A stretch of 64,000 bases of DNA from NCBI RefSeq assembly GCF_016863115.1, contig NZ_BOOG01000014.1:1-64000 (forward strand), read 5' to 3'. The DNA comes from Sphaerimonospora thailandensis. GTDB lineage: Bacteria; Actinomycetota; Actinomycetes; Streptosporangiales; Streptosporangiaceae. Below the pieces are notes generated by a model. The model was given only the letters and a program-made list of their open reading frames with translations. It had not been told where the DNA came from and searched no databases. Within the stretch, counting starts at the first letter, position 1. Each line of letters starts with the position of its first letter. The position numbers and the translations under genes are program-made. Below, piece after piece: positions 11,866 to 19,738 of this stretch.

Positions 11866-12111
11866 TGCTTCTTAAGCCTCGCCTGACCCTGCTCTCAGCC
11901 TCATCAGCGGAGAGTGAAAAGGTCGTGACGTCACGTGGTATCGCTGAGAGCATCCATCCATGCGTGAGCACCTCTTGAGTGACGCGGGCGTGGACGGTGA
12001 AGGCCCGCGGCCCGGCGTGGACCCGGCTGACCATGACGAGATGCGGGAGCTCGCGTACGGCGACCGCCTGTGATCGCTGCTTTGAAAGTTTCGGAGGAGG
12101 GGGTGAGGTCT
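11866..12111. other. Non-coding gap between chitinase promoter and TAP-like hydrolase
   Basis: No gene is supported. The minus strand has an open stretch around 11960-12075 that reads like a weak, start-less coding remnant (possibly DUF397-like, ending with VAVRELP-type residues), but it lacks a start and ribosome site. GAAAGTTTC at 12084-12092 is a 9-bp palindrome of the same class as those upstream of the LacI gene. Confidence 0.4.
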
Positions 12112-14058
12112 TCAGGCGACCAGCCAGCCGTAGAACCAGGCGAGGCAGGCCAGTCCCGTCAGGACGGGGACGATCCGTACGGCCCTGGCGTGCAGCCGGA
12201 AGGCCTCGATGCCGGACAGCACGGTGGCCACGACGATGAGCAGGCCGTACCACGCGACCGCCGGCGGCACCCCGATGGCGAGCATGGCCGGCTCGGCCCG
12301 GCCGGACACATCCAGCGCGGACAGGCCGCCGAACGCGACCCCGGCCAGCCCGGCGAGCACCGACAACGCGGCCGGTGCGCCGCGCCGCCGGGCCGTGTTT
12401 CGGGCGGCCCTCCGGACCGGAGCGACCAGTCCGGCGAGCAACTGCACGGCCGCCACGATCACGAACACGACGCCCGGCGCGAGCAGCGCCGGTGTCACGG
12501 TCGCCTGATAGGCCGACGGCGTCAGCAGCACGTCCCCCGGCCGCACCAGCGGACGGGGCGCCTTCCCGGGCTCGCAGGCCGCCGCGCCCGTCGACGCGGG
12601 ATCGTCGAAGAACGCGGCGATCGTACGGCGGCCGCAGTCGCTCGACAGGAACACGGCGTGGCCGACGCCGGCGAACTCCGTGAAGCGGGCGCCGGGGAGC
12701 GCGGCGGCGGTCCTGCCCGCTGACTCGGGAGGGGCGGCCGGGTCGAGTTGCCCACCGACGACGAGGACCGGCGCGGCGACCTGTGCGGCCGCGTCCTGCT
12801 GCGCCCAGCCGTTCCGCGACGGGGGCAGCCGCCATGCCCCGCACACGGCGGCGTCGGCCACGACGGCGGACAGCCGCGGCCGGGCGTCGCCGGGGAAGTC
12901 GTTGAACGGCGCCTCGTCCTGGCACTGGACGGCATAGTAGAGCCCCCAGTCACGTGAGGTCAGCCTCTCACCCATGCGGTCCACGAGCGGCCGGAGCAGG
13001 CCGGTACGGCCGTCGGCCAGGCCGTCGACCAGGGCAGGGACGATCGGGACGAGGTCGGCGTCGTGGAGTGCCTCCTCGACGAGCGTCGCCACGTCGTCGC
13101 CGGTCAGCCGTAAGGAGATCCGCCTGCCGTTGATCGGGTCGCGGGTGTCGAAGACGGCCGGGACGGCGTTGAACCGGGTCACCATCGCCGCGAAACGCGC
13201 CGTGCCGCCCAGCTTGGCGATGGTCGCCGCGAGGTTGGGCGCGGCGTCGTCGTACCGCTTGGCCTCGGCAGGCGGGAACGAGTCGAGCACCACCGCCCGG
13301 GTGCCCTCCGGGTCCAGCGCGGCGGCTCGGAGCGTCGGACGGGTGGAGTAGCCCACGCCGAACAGGTTCCACCGCTGATAGCCCAGCGCCCGGCGCAGAT
13401 CCACGACGTCGCCGGCGATCTCGGCGGTGCGGTAGCCGCGCAGGTCGACCCCCTCGCGCTGGAGGCGGACCAGACAGGCCTCGGCCTCATCGAGGATCCC
13501 CGGATAGATCTCGGTGGCAGCCCCGTCTCCGGCCTCGCCGGTGTCTTCGGGCATGTCTTTCTGCGTGTCTTTCTGCGTGTCTTTCGGCGTGTCCGTGGGC
13601 GTGCCCTTGGGGGGCGCCGTCAGTGTCGCCACCATGCCCCGGGCGATCTCCGGGCAGCTCAGCCGAGGCTCGGAGTAACGGCCGCCGCGCTGCTCGATCA
13701 CCACCACGTCACGGTCCGGGAACATGCCGGCGAGCAACCCGGTGAGCGGTGACGACGGAGAGCCGGGGCCGCCGCCGGTGAAGACGACGGGATCTTCGGA
13801 GTCGCCGGAGGGGGGCGTCGCACGGCGGACGGCGAACCCCACCTTGATCGTCCTGCTGTTCGGCACGTCACGCCGCTCGGGGACGAGGAGGAACCCGCAG
13901 GTCGTGCCCGATGGCATCGCGACCGGGCACGGCCGCTCCTCGACGCCGCCCCATGCGTCGATTGCATCGACGGCCTGGGCCGTCGCCGGGACCCCGAGGA
14001 AGGTCAGTACGAAGGCCGTCACCAGGGCCGTGACGGCCGCCCCATGCCAACTGCGCAA
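12112..14058 (-). CDS. TAP-like alpha/beta hydrolase with membrane anchor, displaced nucleophile
   Basis: A 648-residue protein of the S33/TAP-like family (tripeptidyl aminopeptidase-like). It has a signal peptide (about 1-30), the GGGPGS oxyanion motif at 95-100 and the VIEQRGG motif near 120. The nucleophile elbow, normally GxSxG (GVSYG), reads Gly-Val-Gly236-Tyr-Ser238: Ser and Gly are exchanged. The acid Asp439 (GQLDP) and His467 (GVGHAVF) are in place. Residues 153-173 hold a TPKDTQKDTQKD repeat not typical of the family. About 130 C-terminal residues add three or four transmembrane helices. The start is a TTG at 14058. It may be inactive or use Ser238; that is open. Confidence 0.82.
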   Translation of the reverse strand: MRSWHGAAVTALVTAFVLTFLGVPATAQAVDAIDAWGGVEERPCPVAMPSGTTCGFLLVPERRDVPNSRTIKVGFAVRRATPPSGDSEDPVVFTGGGPGSPSSPLTGLLAGMFPDRDVVVIEQRGGRYSEPRLSCPEIARGMVATLTAPPKGTPTDTPKDTQKDTQKDMPEDTGEAGDGAATEIYPGILDEAEACLVRLQREGVDLRGYRTAEIAGDVVDLRRALGYQRWNLFGVGYSTRPTLRAAALDPEGTRAVVLDSFPPAEAKRYDDAAPNLAATIAKLGGTARFAAMVTRFNAVPAVFDTRDPINGRRISLRLTGDDVATLVEEALHDADLVPIVPALVDGLADGRTGLLRPLVDRMGERLTSRDWGLYYAVQCQDEAPFNDFPGDARPRLSAVVADAAVCGAWRLPPSRNGWAQQDAAAQVAAPVLVVGGQLDPAAPPESAGRTAAALPGARFTEFAGVGHAVFLSSDCGRRTIAAFFDDPASTGAAACEPGKAPRPLVRPGDVLLTPSAYQATVTPALLAPGVVFVIVAAVQLLAGLVAPVRRAARNTARRRGAPAALSVLAGLAGVAFGGLSALDVSGRAEPAMLAIGVPPAVAWYGLLIVVATVLSGIEAFRLHARAVRIVPVLTGLACLAWFYGWLVA

Positions 14059-14113
14059 CCGTCAGCCCCGTCCCGCGAACCCGGCGATATCGGCAGAAAC
14101 CTTAGCGCGAATA

Positions 14114-15124
14114 TCACCGCGGCGGTGCGGTGCTCTCGCGGATCACCAGGTCGGTGGCGAGTTCGACCCGGCGCGCCTCCGCGCCCTCGCCGCGGCCCAT
14201 CGCCAGCACCATGCGGGCGGCGAGCGCCGCCATCTCCTGGAGCGGCTGCCGCACGGTGGTCAGCGGCGGCCAGGCCGAACTCGACAGCGGCAGGTCGTCG
14301 AAGCCGACCACGCTGAGGTCCTCCGGCACGCGCAGGCCGCGCTGGCGCGCCGCCTCGAACACGCCGAACGCCTGCAGGTCGCTGCCCGCGAAGATCGCCG
14401 TCGGCGGGTCGTCGAGCGAGAGCAGTTCGTGCCCGTAGTCATGGCCCGAGTTGACCAGGAAGTCGCCGTGCTTGATCAGGGCGGGGTCGATGGCGACCCC
14501 GGCGGTCTCCAGGGCGGCCCGGTAGCCGTCGATCCTGGCCCGGCTGCACAGCATGTCGGGCGGTCCCCCGATCATGCCGATGCGGGTGTGGCCGAGATCG
14601 AGGAGGTGCCGGGTGGCGGCCAGGCCCCCGTGCCAGTTCGTCGCCCCCACCGAGGCGACCCCCGGCGGCGGCTCACCCTCGGGGTCGACCACCACGAACG
14701 GGATCGATCTCGCGCTGAGCTGCCCCTGCTGACGCACCGACAGACGCGAGGTCACGATGATCACACCGTCCGTGCGTCGCGCCGCGATCCGTTCCAGCCA
14801 GTCGCGTCCCGGACCGGCGTGGGTGTGCAGCACGGAGATCACGACGCTTGCCGCCGCCTCGTGCGCCGCGGACTCGGCGCCGCGTACCAGTTCCATCGCC
14901 CAGGGGCTCTCGATCTCCGAGAAGACCAGGTCGAGCAGCCCGACGGGGCCGTCGCCATGCCCGGTCCTGCGCTGGTAACCGTGCTTGTGGAGGAGTCGTT
15001 CGACCCGCTGCCGGGTCTCCGGGGCCACCTCGGGTCGGCCGTTGATCACTTTGGACACCGTTGGGACGGAAACCCCCGCCTCCTCGGCGATCAGGGCGAT
15101 CGTCACCCGCCTTTTCCCTGCCAT
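14114..15124 (-). CDS. LacI/GalR family transcriptional regulator
   Basis: About 336 residues. The N-terminal helix-turn-helix reads VTIALIAEEAGVSVPTVSK then the hinge VINGRPEV, and the rest is a periplasmic-binding-like sensor domain with the GHTRIGMIGG and VVGFDDLPLS family motifs. It should bind a sugar or related ligand and repress target genes. The start at 15124 (MAGKRR) is preferred over the longer frame to 15196, since it puts the DNA-binding domain at the terminus. A 17-bp perfect palindrome lies 14 bp upstream, a likely autoregulatory operator. No sugar transporter or glycosidase is adjacent apart from the chitinase two genes away. Confidence 0.9.
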   Translation of the reverse strand: MAGKRRVTIALIAEEAGVSVPTVSKVINGRPEVAPETRQRVERLLHKHGYQRRTGHGDGPVGLLDLVFSEIESPWAMELVRGAESAAHEAAASVVISVLHTHAGPGRDWLERIAARRTDGVIIVTSRLSVRQQGQLSARSIPFVVVDPEGEPPPGVASVGATNWHGGLAATRHLLDLGHTRIGMIGGPPDMLCSRARIDGYRAALETAGVAIDPALIKHGDFLVNSGHDYGHELLSLDDPPTAIFAGSDLQAFGVFEAARQRGLRVPEDLSVVGFDDLPLSSSAWPPLTTVRQPLQEMAALAARMVLAMGRGEGAEARRVELATDLVIRESTAPPR

Positions 15125-15137
15125 GAGACCACAGGAT

Positions 15138-15154
15138 ATCCGAAACTTTCGGAT
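15138..15154. promoter_or_regulatory. Probable LacI-type operator
   Basis: ATCCGAAA-C-TTTCGGAT, a perfect 8+1+8 palindrome 14 bp upstream of the LacI start. The CGAAACTTTCG core resembles operators described for LacI regulators of xylan and cello-oligosaccharide genes in streptomycetes. Autoregulation is inferred. Confidence 0.65.
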
Positions 15155-15221
15155 CCATCGTGTGCAGGGTCTCCCTGGAAGCTCTTGCCGCCCCACCGCG
15201 GTTCTCTCGATCCTCCGGGCC

Positions 15222-15234
15222 TCGAAACATTCGA
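15222..15234. promoter_or_regulatory. Secondary operator-like palindrome
   Basis: TCGAA-ACA-TTCGA, perfect 5-bp arms, about 70 bp upstream of the main palindrome and of the same GAA/TTC class. Confidence 0.35.
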
Positions 15235-15243
15235 ATTTGTAGC

Positions 15244-15252
15244 GAAAATTTC
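15244..15252. promoter_or_regulatory. Third GAAA-N-TTTC palindrome
   Basis: GAAAATTTC matches the 9-bp core of the main operator with a different central base. With the sites at 15138 and 15222 it forms a cluster over 115 bp. Confidence 0.3.
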
Positions 15253-15405
15253 ATTGAACGGGGTCGATCAGCGGCTCACGCCGGTGCAGCCGGCAAGGGC
15301 GACGCGCGCGTCGGCCTCGCTCGCCACGACCACGGAAGTGGCGCACGGGGGCTCGCGCAGCCTCGCGGTGACCGACCGGTCGGCCTCCTGGGACGGCCCG
15401 GCAGT

Positions 15406-15470
15406 GTCCTGGCATGACGTCCTGGCATGACGTCCTGGCCTGACGTCCTGGCCTGATGTCCCGGCGTGAG
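15406..15470. repeat. Five tandem 13-bp repeats
   Basis: Units GTCCTGGCATGAC, the same again, GTCCTGGCCTGAC, GTCCTGGCCTGAT and GTCCCGGCGTGAG run head to tail with no spacer. The first two are identical and divergence grows to the right. They lie in the non-coding region between the divergent LacI and oxidoreductase genes and end where a long hairpin begins. Confidence 0.85.
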
Positions 15471-15502
15471 CGGAGCCGTCGCCGCGGCTGCGACGGCTCC
15501 GC
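15470..15502 (+). terminator. Perfect 13-bp stem-loop in the FAD oxidoreductase leader
   Basis: GCGGAGCCGTCGC (15470-15482) pairs without mismatch with 15490-15502 around a 7-base loop. No gene ends upstream on this strand, so it is either a leader attenuator or insulator for the gene at 15642 or the end of an unseen small transcript. There is no T-tract. Confidence 0.6.
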
Positions 15503-15641
15503 CTGAATGGCGCGGAGATCCACCGGTGAGGCGCTCATGGGAGATACCCTTCCCCTCAGGCCACTCCTGTGTGACCTTTTGGAACGTCCCGGCCTCGCCT
15601 ACTTTCGAATAGGGGGTCCGGTGGAGCATTGGGAGTCACGC

Positions 15642-16838
15642 GTGCTTGAAACCTGCGATGTCGCGATCATCGGTGGCGGCGTGATCGGATGCGCGATCGC
15701 CCACCGGCTCGGCTCAGAGGGCCGGACCGTCCTCCTCGTCGAGGCGGAGTCACGCCTGGGCCAGGGCGCCTCCAACGCCGCGATGGGCGGCATCCTCACC
15801 CAGACCGAGCCCTCCTGCCTGGGGCCGCTGACCCCTGTGATCAAGCGCAGCCGGGATCTGTATCCGGACTGGGTGGCCGAGATCGCCGAGATCTCCGGTG
15901 TGACGGTCTCCCTGCTCGAAGGGGGCGACCTGCAGGTCGCGGTCGACGACGCGGAGATGGATCGCCTGAAGAACCAGGTCCTGCCGAGGTGGCGGGAGTC
16001 GCCGTTCCCCGTCGAACAGCTCACCGGAGCCGAGGCCAGAGAGCTGGAGCCGATGCTGAGCGAGGCGGTCGTCGGCGGGTTCCTGCTGCCGGACGAGCTC
16101 GCGCTCGACCCACGTGAGCTGATGGGGGCCCTGTGCGGGGCGCTCGACGGCATGGCCGCGGCGATCCGCGTCCGGACCGGCGTACGGGCCGAGCACCTGG
16201 CGGAGCTGCCCGGCTCCGCCGAGGTGCGCCTCGACGACGGCACCCGGGTCTCGGCCGGGACGGTGATCGTCGCGGCCGGCTGCCTCAGCGGTGGATTCCT
16301 GCCCGACCACCACCGGCATCTCTATCCCATCAAGGGCGAGGCCTTCGACACCCGTCCCCCCGGAGGAACCGGATATCCGCTGCGCCACCACATCTTCGCG
16401 GAGATCAGGGACGGCGACTTCGAGGGCTACCCGTACCTGGTGCCCAGGCGCGACGGCAGGGTCGCGATGGGCGTCACCTACGAGCCTCACGTGGGAGACG
16501 TGACGGTCACCGCCCGCGCCCGCGAGGAGATCCTGCGCGGGGTGGGCATCGTGATGCCGCAGGCCGCGACCTGGCCGATCGAGCGGAGCTGGGCCGGGCT
16601 GCGGCCGGGCAGCACCGACCACATCCCGATCATCGGTTACACCGGCGAGCGGGTGCTCGCCGCCACCGGCCACAGCGGGCTGGGCATCACGCTCGCTCCC
16701 GTCACCGCCGAGCTGGTCTCGGCCGTCCTCAACGGGAACGCCGACGACGGGACGCGGCAGCTGCTGGGTGTGTGCCGCCCCGACCGGGAGTTCGTCCCCG
16801 TCATGCCGGGGGAGACGCCATCTCCCACAGCTCCTTGA
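15642..16838 (+). CDS. FAD-dependent oxidoreductase, DAO family (ThiO/glycine oxidase-like)
   Basis: About 398 residues starting at the GTG 15642, which has GGGAG six bases upstream; the frame stays open to 15507 but that extension would be family-atypical. The FAD-binding Rossmann motif DVAIIGGGVIGCAIAHRL is at the N-terminus and the DAO C-terminal motif RPGSTDHIPIIG with GHSGLGITLAPVTAELV at the end. Length and motifs fit glycine oxidase/ThiO-type amine oxidases, which oxidise glycine or other amino acids to imines with H2O2 release. No thiS or thiG is nearby, so a thiamine role is not supported by context. It overlaps the 3' end of the convergent operon by 38 bp. Confidence 0.85.
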   Translation: MLETCDVAIIGGGVIGCAIAHRLGSEGRTVLLVEAESRLGQGASNAAMGGILTQTEPSCLGPLTPVIKRSRDLYPDWVAEIAEISGVTVSLLEGGDLQVAVDDAEMDRLKNQVLPRWRESPFPVEQLTGAEARELEPMLSEAVVGGFLLPDELALDPRELMGALCGALDGMAAAIRVRTGVRAEHLAELPGSAEVRLDDGTRVSAGTVIVAAGCLSGGFLPDHHRHLYPIKGEAFDTRPPGGTGYPLRHHIFAEIRDGDFEGYPYLVPRRDGRVAMGVTYEPHVGDVTVTARAREEILRGVGIVMPQAATWPIERSWAGLRPGSTDHIPIIGYTGERVLAATGHSGLGITLAPVTAELVSAVLNGNADDGTRQLLGVCRPDREFVPVMPGETPSPTAP

Positions 16839-17757
16839 ATCGTTCGATCCGCTGCCGCACCCTGGGCTGCTCCAGCACCAGCAACGTGTGCACGAACGTG
16901 TGGGTGGTGATCTCGCCCACCTGTGGAGCGGAGGGGGTCACCTCGTAGCTGAGCACCTCGTCGAAGACGATGAAGTCGAACAGCCCCAGCGGGCTCGCGA
17001 GCTGCTCGGGCGTGAGGATGCGCACCTGGACGCCGATCTCCGAGTGCATCTTGCAGACTCGCCGGAATATCTCCGCGCCCAGGCGTTCCGAGCTGTCGAC
17101 GAAGAAGATCCGGCGGATCCGGACGCCTTCCCGGATCCGGTCGCGCTGCGCGTCCAGATATCGCTGACCCGCGTCGGTGGTCCAGAACCCCCCGTCGAAC
17201 TCGCTCGGCCCCTGGTCCACGACGTTGAGGCTGAGCGCGTCCAGGCTGTGCTGCGTGTTGTGGGTCAGGCCGAGCAGCCAGTCCCGATCCTCTCCCTCGT
17301 AGATGACGTTGCCCTCCCCGAGCTCCCGCAGGAGCGTGGAGATCCTCGCGATCTCCCACTGGGCGAAGGCCTGGACCAGGGTGGGCATCTCCTTGTCGAC
17401 CCGCGTCGCGTTGCGGACGAGCTGGGTGACCACGTCGGCCTGTACCGCCGACTCCTCCACCAGCCCGAACAGCTCGGTCGCCTCGTTGATCCGCGACAGG
17501 CCCGACCCGACCTCCTCGCGCAGCGTCTCCAACTGCCTGTCGACCTCGATGAGGTACTGCACCACGAAGACCACGGCACTGATGAAGACCGTGAGGATGA
17601 TGCCCCACGCTTTACGCGGCTCGCCGGTGCCGATGAAGGGGCCGTCGTCGTCGGTCAGGAGGTACGTGGGAACGCCGACTGCCGCCGTGATGAGGAACTT
17701 GCGAAGGGTGCGCGGAATCAACTCGCGGTTCACTCGGGATCCCTCCGGAGTCGTCAT
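16801..17757 (-). CDS. Membrane protein of the SCO2521-type cluster, unknown
   Basis: A 318-residue protein. Two hydrophobic segments (about residues 20-34 and 50-70) are followed by a coiled-coil-like region (VDRQLETLREEVGSGLSRINEA), then a soluble domain with a WLLGLTHNTQHSL motif and a C-terminal alpha/beta segment (RIRRIFFVDSSERLGAEIFRR, then FDFIVFDEVLSYEVTP). The latter pattern recalls nucleotide- or PLD-like folds without catalytic HKD; no firm family was recognised. The ATG directly follows the SCO2521-type stop (TAGATG), so it is the last gene of the operon and the likely membrane tether of the system. Confidence 0.75.
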   Translation of the reverse strand: MTTPEGSRVNRELIPRTLRKFLITAAVGVPTYLLTDDDGPFIGTGEPRKAWGIILTVFISAVVFVVQYLIEVDRQLETLREEVGSGLSRINEATELFGLVEESAVQADVVTQLVRNATRVDKEMPTLVQAFAQWEIARISTLLRELGEGNVIYEGEDRDWLLGLTHNTQHSLDALSLNVVDQGPSEFDGGFWTTDAGQRYLDAQRDRIREGVRIRRIFFVDSSERLGAEIFRRVCKMHSEIGVQVRILTPEQLASPLGLFDFIVFDEVLSYEVTPSAPQVGEITTHTFVHTLLVLEQPRVRQRIERFKELWEMASPPA

Positions 17758-18783
17758 CTACCACCCGCCTTTTCTGATGAGGAGGGTCAGCATGTTGACC
17801 GAGATCTGGTCGCGGATGCGGTCCACCAGCGACTGCCACTGCCGGGTGAACCCGGGATATCGCTCCAGGCTCTCCCACAGCGGGGTGAGCGTCTCGTCGA
17901 CCCGTGCGGCGGGCATCCACAGGTGCAGGAGGTGGTCGACGGCCGGGGTCAGCTTGGCGACCGCCTCCGGCCCCGGCGCGCCGCCGGTCAGTGCCCGTTC
18001 GACGATCACCAGCAGCGTCGTCAGCAGCCAGTCGTGCAGTGCCAGGTCCTCGCACAGCTCGGCGACGGCGGGCGTGAACTCCCCGTCATGGACCAGGCGC
18101 AGTGTGCGCAACTGATCGTTGTGGAGGGTGAAGCGGATGGCCGGGGCGCCGCTTTCGGACGCGCTCTCCGCCACCCAGCGCAGGCGGGTCCGCGGGATCT
18201 TGAAAGGAGCTCTGCGATCGAGCAGCGGCGACGACTGGACCAGGTCCACGAACCTGCCGCTGATCGCGCCGAGATCGAGGGGAGCCGAGCCCGACCAGCC
18301 CGGGCCCCGGTCCCCGCGAGCAGGGTCCGGGCGAGCAGGGTCCGGGCGGGTCCGGCCAGCGGACGCGCCGCTCAGACGGTCGCCGGGGAGGTCATCGGTG
18401 AACCCGTCGGAGAGGTCCCGGGGCTTCGCCTTCCCGAGCACCTCCATCACCCCCGGACGGGCCAGATAATGCGACCACGGCAGGCGGCGGTCGACGGCGG
18501 CGCGCACGATCCGGACATAGGACGAGCCCTGGACCACCCGGCCACCGGTGATCGAGCACCGGGTCAGCACCGTCCCTACGCCCCTGACCCGCGACTGGGA
18601 TGCGGAGGGAAGGCGGCAGTCCACTCCGGTCAGCCGGTCCGGTGACACCGCGTGGACGATCGGACGACGGGAGACCCGTACCGTCTGTCCCGCGAGCAAC
18701 CCGAGAAGCCGCCGGCAGGTGGATGCGGCGACCTCCCCCGAGTTCTGCAGCAGCCCTGTGTGGACTTCCCCCATGACCAGCAT
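17758..18783 (-). CDS. SCO2521 family protein
   Basis: About 341 residues, no signal peptide or transmembrane helix. It matches by order and size the SCO2521-type proteins that accompany SCO2522-SCO2524 in streptomycetes. The first 110 residues are rich in short beta-type segments (GEVHTGLLQNSGE, TVRVSRRPIVHAVSP), then there is a low-complexity stretch with two RPDPA units, then a helical C-terminus. No catalytic motif is visible. ATG at 18783 has GGGAAG eight bases upstream, 13 bp after the preceding stop. The function of the family is not known. Confidence 0.7.
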   Translation of the reverse strand: MLVMGEVHTGLLQNSGEVAASTCRRLLGLLAGQTVRVSRRPIVHAVSPDRLTGVDCRLPSASQSRVRGVGTVLTRCSITGGRVVQGSSYVRIVRAAVDRRLPWSHYLARPGVMEVLGKAKPRDLSDGFTDDLPGDRLSGASAGRTRPDPARPDPARGDRGPGWSGSAPLDLGAISGRFVDLVQSSPLLDRRAPFKIPRTRLRWVAESASESGAPAIRFTLHNDQLRTLRLVHDGEFTPAVAELCEDLALHDWLLTTLLVIVERALTGGAPGPEAVAKLTPAVDHLLHLWMPAARVDETLTPLWESLERYPGFTRQWQSLVDRIRDQISVNMLTLLIRKGGW

Positions 18784-18796
18784 CGAATGCGCTTCC

Positions 18797-19738
18797 CTAA
18801 ATGAATACGTAGGAGATGCGGTCGACGAGCTCTTCCTCCAGCCGGATGCCCTCGCCCTCACTACGGCCGGCCACCTGCTCCAGGACCTCGGCGTCCACCG
18901 CGACCTGGCTGAGGATCGTGCGCACGGCCAGTTCGACGGGCAGGAACCGGGGGGACAGGACGGACATGGTGGTGTAGGCGGCGAACGGTGGAGCATGATC
19001 GCCCAACTGGACGATGGGGGACAGCGCGTCCCAGTCGGTGGGCCAGGCCTGCGGCCGGAGCTCCGGTCGTAACGGCAGCCGGCCCCCGTCGCGCAGTAGC
19101 CCGAGCCGCAGGAGCTGCCAGACGGCCGCCAGGAACGGACACGACCAGGTGCGGTGCGGTCCGGTCTCATCCCACAACTCCACGTCCACGAAGATCGAGT
19201 GCCCGCGTTTGGCGTTCTGGGCCGGCGGCGCCCACCGCTGCGCCCTGCCCATGGCCTGTACGGCTCCCGCCTGCGAAGAGCGCATGCCGTTGCAGAGCCA
19301 GCCCGTCTCCTTGACGGGCGGACGCGAACCGTTGGCGCCCGGTGGCGGGTCGTCGACGAGCCGATCCTCGACCAGTCCGGCCGGCTCGGCGCAGGCCGAC
19401 TCCCGCGCGAGGTAGTCGATGGTCAGGTCGCTTTCCGCCGCCGCCTCGAGAACCATCGGCACCAGTTCCGCGGGAGAGCTGAACCGGCTGAAGTAGTCAT
19501 CGATGAGGAAGCACGTGCTGACTCTCGCCCGCCGCCCGGGCACCTGCTCCTCCCAGGTCGACCGGACGGCGCCGGCCCAGGGGGCGACCCGGCGGAACAT
19601 CCGGCGCAGCCGGTCGGGGCCGGCCTCGAAATCCTCCATGTAGAGGTGCCCGAGCTCGATGGACACATGGGACAGGGGCGCGGCGGCGATCCGCCGCTCC
19701 GCGGTGACCTCGCCGAACATCGCGTTCATCGGCGTCAC
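18797..19738 (-). CDS. SCO2522 family protein
   Basis: About 313 residues, soluble, starting at a GTG overlapping the previous stop by four bases (GTGA) with GGAGG just upstream; the ATG at 19729 is an alternative. N-terminal segments SHVSIELGHLYMEDF and RARVSTCFLIDDYFSRFSSP look like a folded alpha/beta core. Residues near 135-160 hold a charged, Pro-rich loop, and the C-terminus is helical with LPVELAVRTILSQVAV. It belongs to the uncharacterised SCO2522 family by neighbourhood and sequence feel. The longer open frame running upstream to 21736 is a shadow of the two genes before it. Confidence 0.7.
   Translation of the reverse strand: MTPMNAMFGEVTAERRIAAAPLSHVSIELGHLYMEDFEAGPDRLRRMFRRVAPWAGAVRSTWEEQVPGRRARVSTCFLIDDYFSRFSSPAELVPMVLEAAAESDLTIDYLARESACAEPAGLVEDRLVDDPPPGANGSRPPVKETGWLCNGMRSSQAGAVQAMGRAQRWAPPAQNAKRGHSIFVDVELWDETGPHRTWSCPFLAAVWQLLRLGLLRDGGRLPLRPELRPQAWPTDWDALSPIVQLGDHAPPFAAYTTMSVLSPRFLPVELAVRTILSQVAVDAEVLEQVAGRSEGEGIRLEEELVDRISYVFI

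Noticed and set aside
11861-12925. A 354-codon minus-strand frame with a DUF397-like end
   Set aside because: Most of it is a shadow of the TAP-like hydrolase. The distinct tail has no start; noted only as a possible remnant.
15406-15470. Tandem repeats as a CRISPR array
   Set aside because: Units are 13 bp with no spacers and there are no cas genes.
15500-15641. A TPP or glycine riboswitch before the ThiO-like gene
   Set aside because: The conserved TPP core (CTGAGA ... ACCTGA) and the glycine aptamer pattern were not found; only a simple hairpin is visible.
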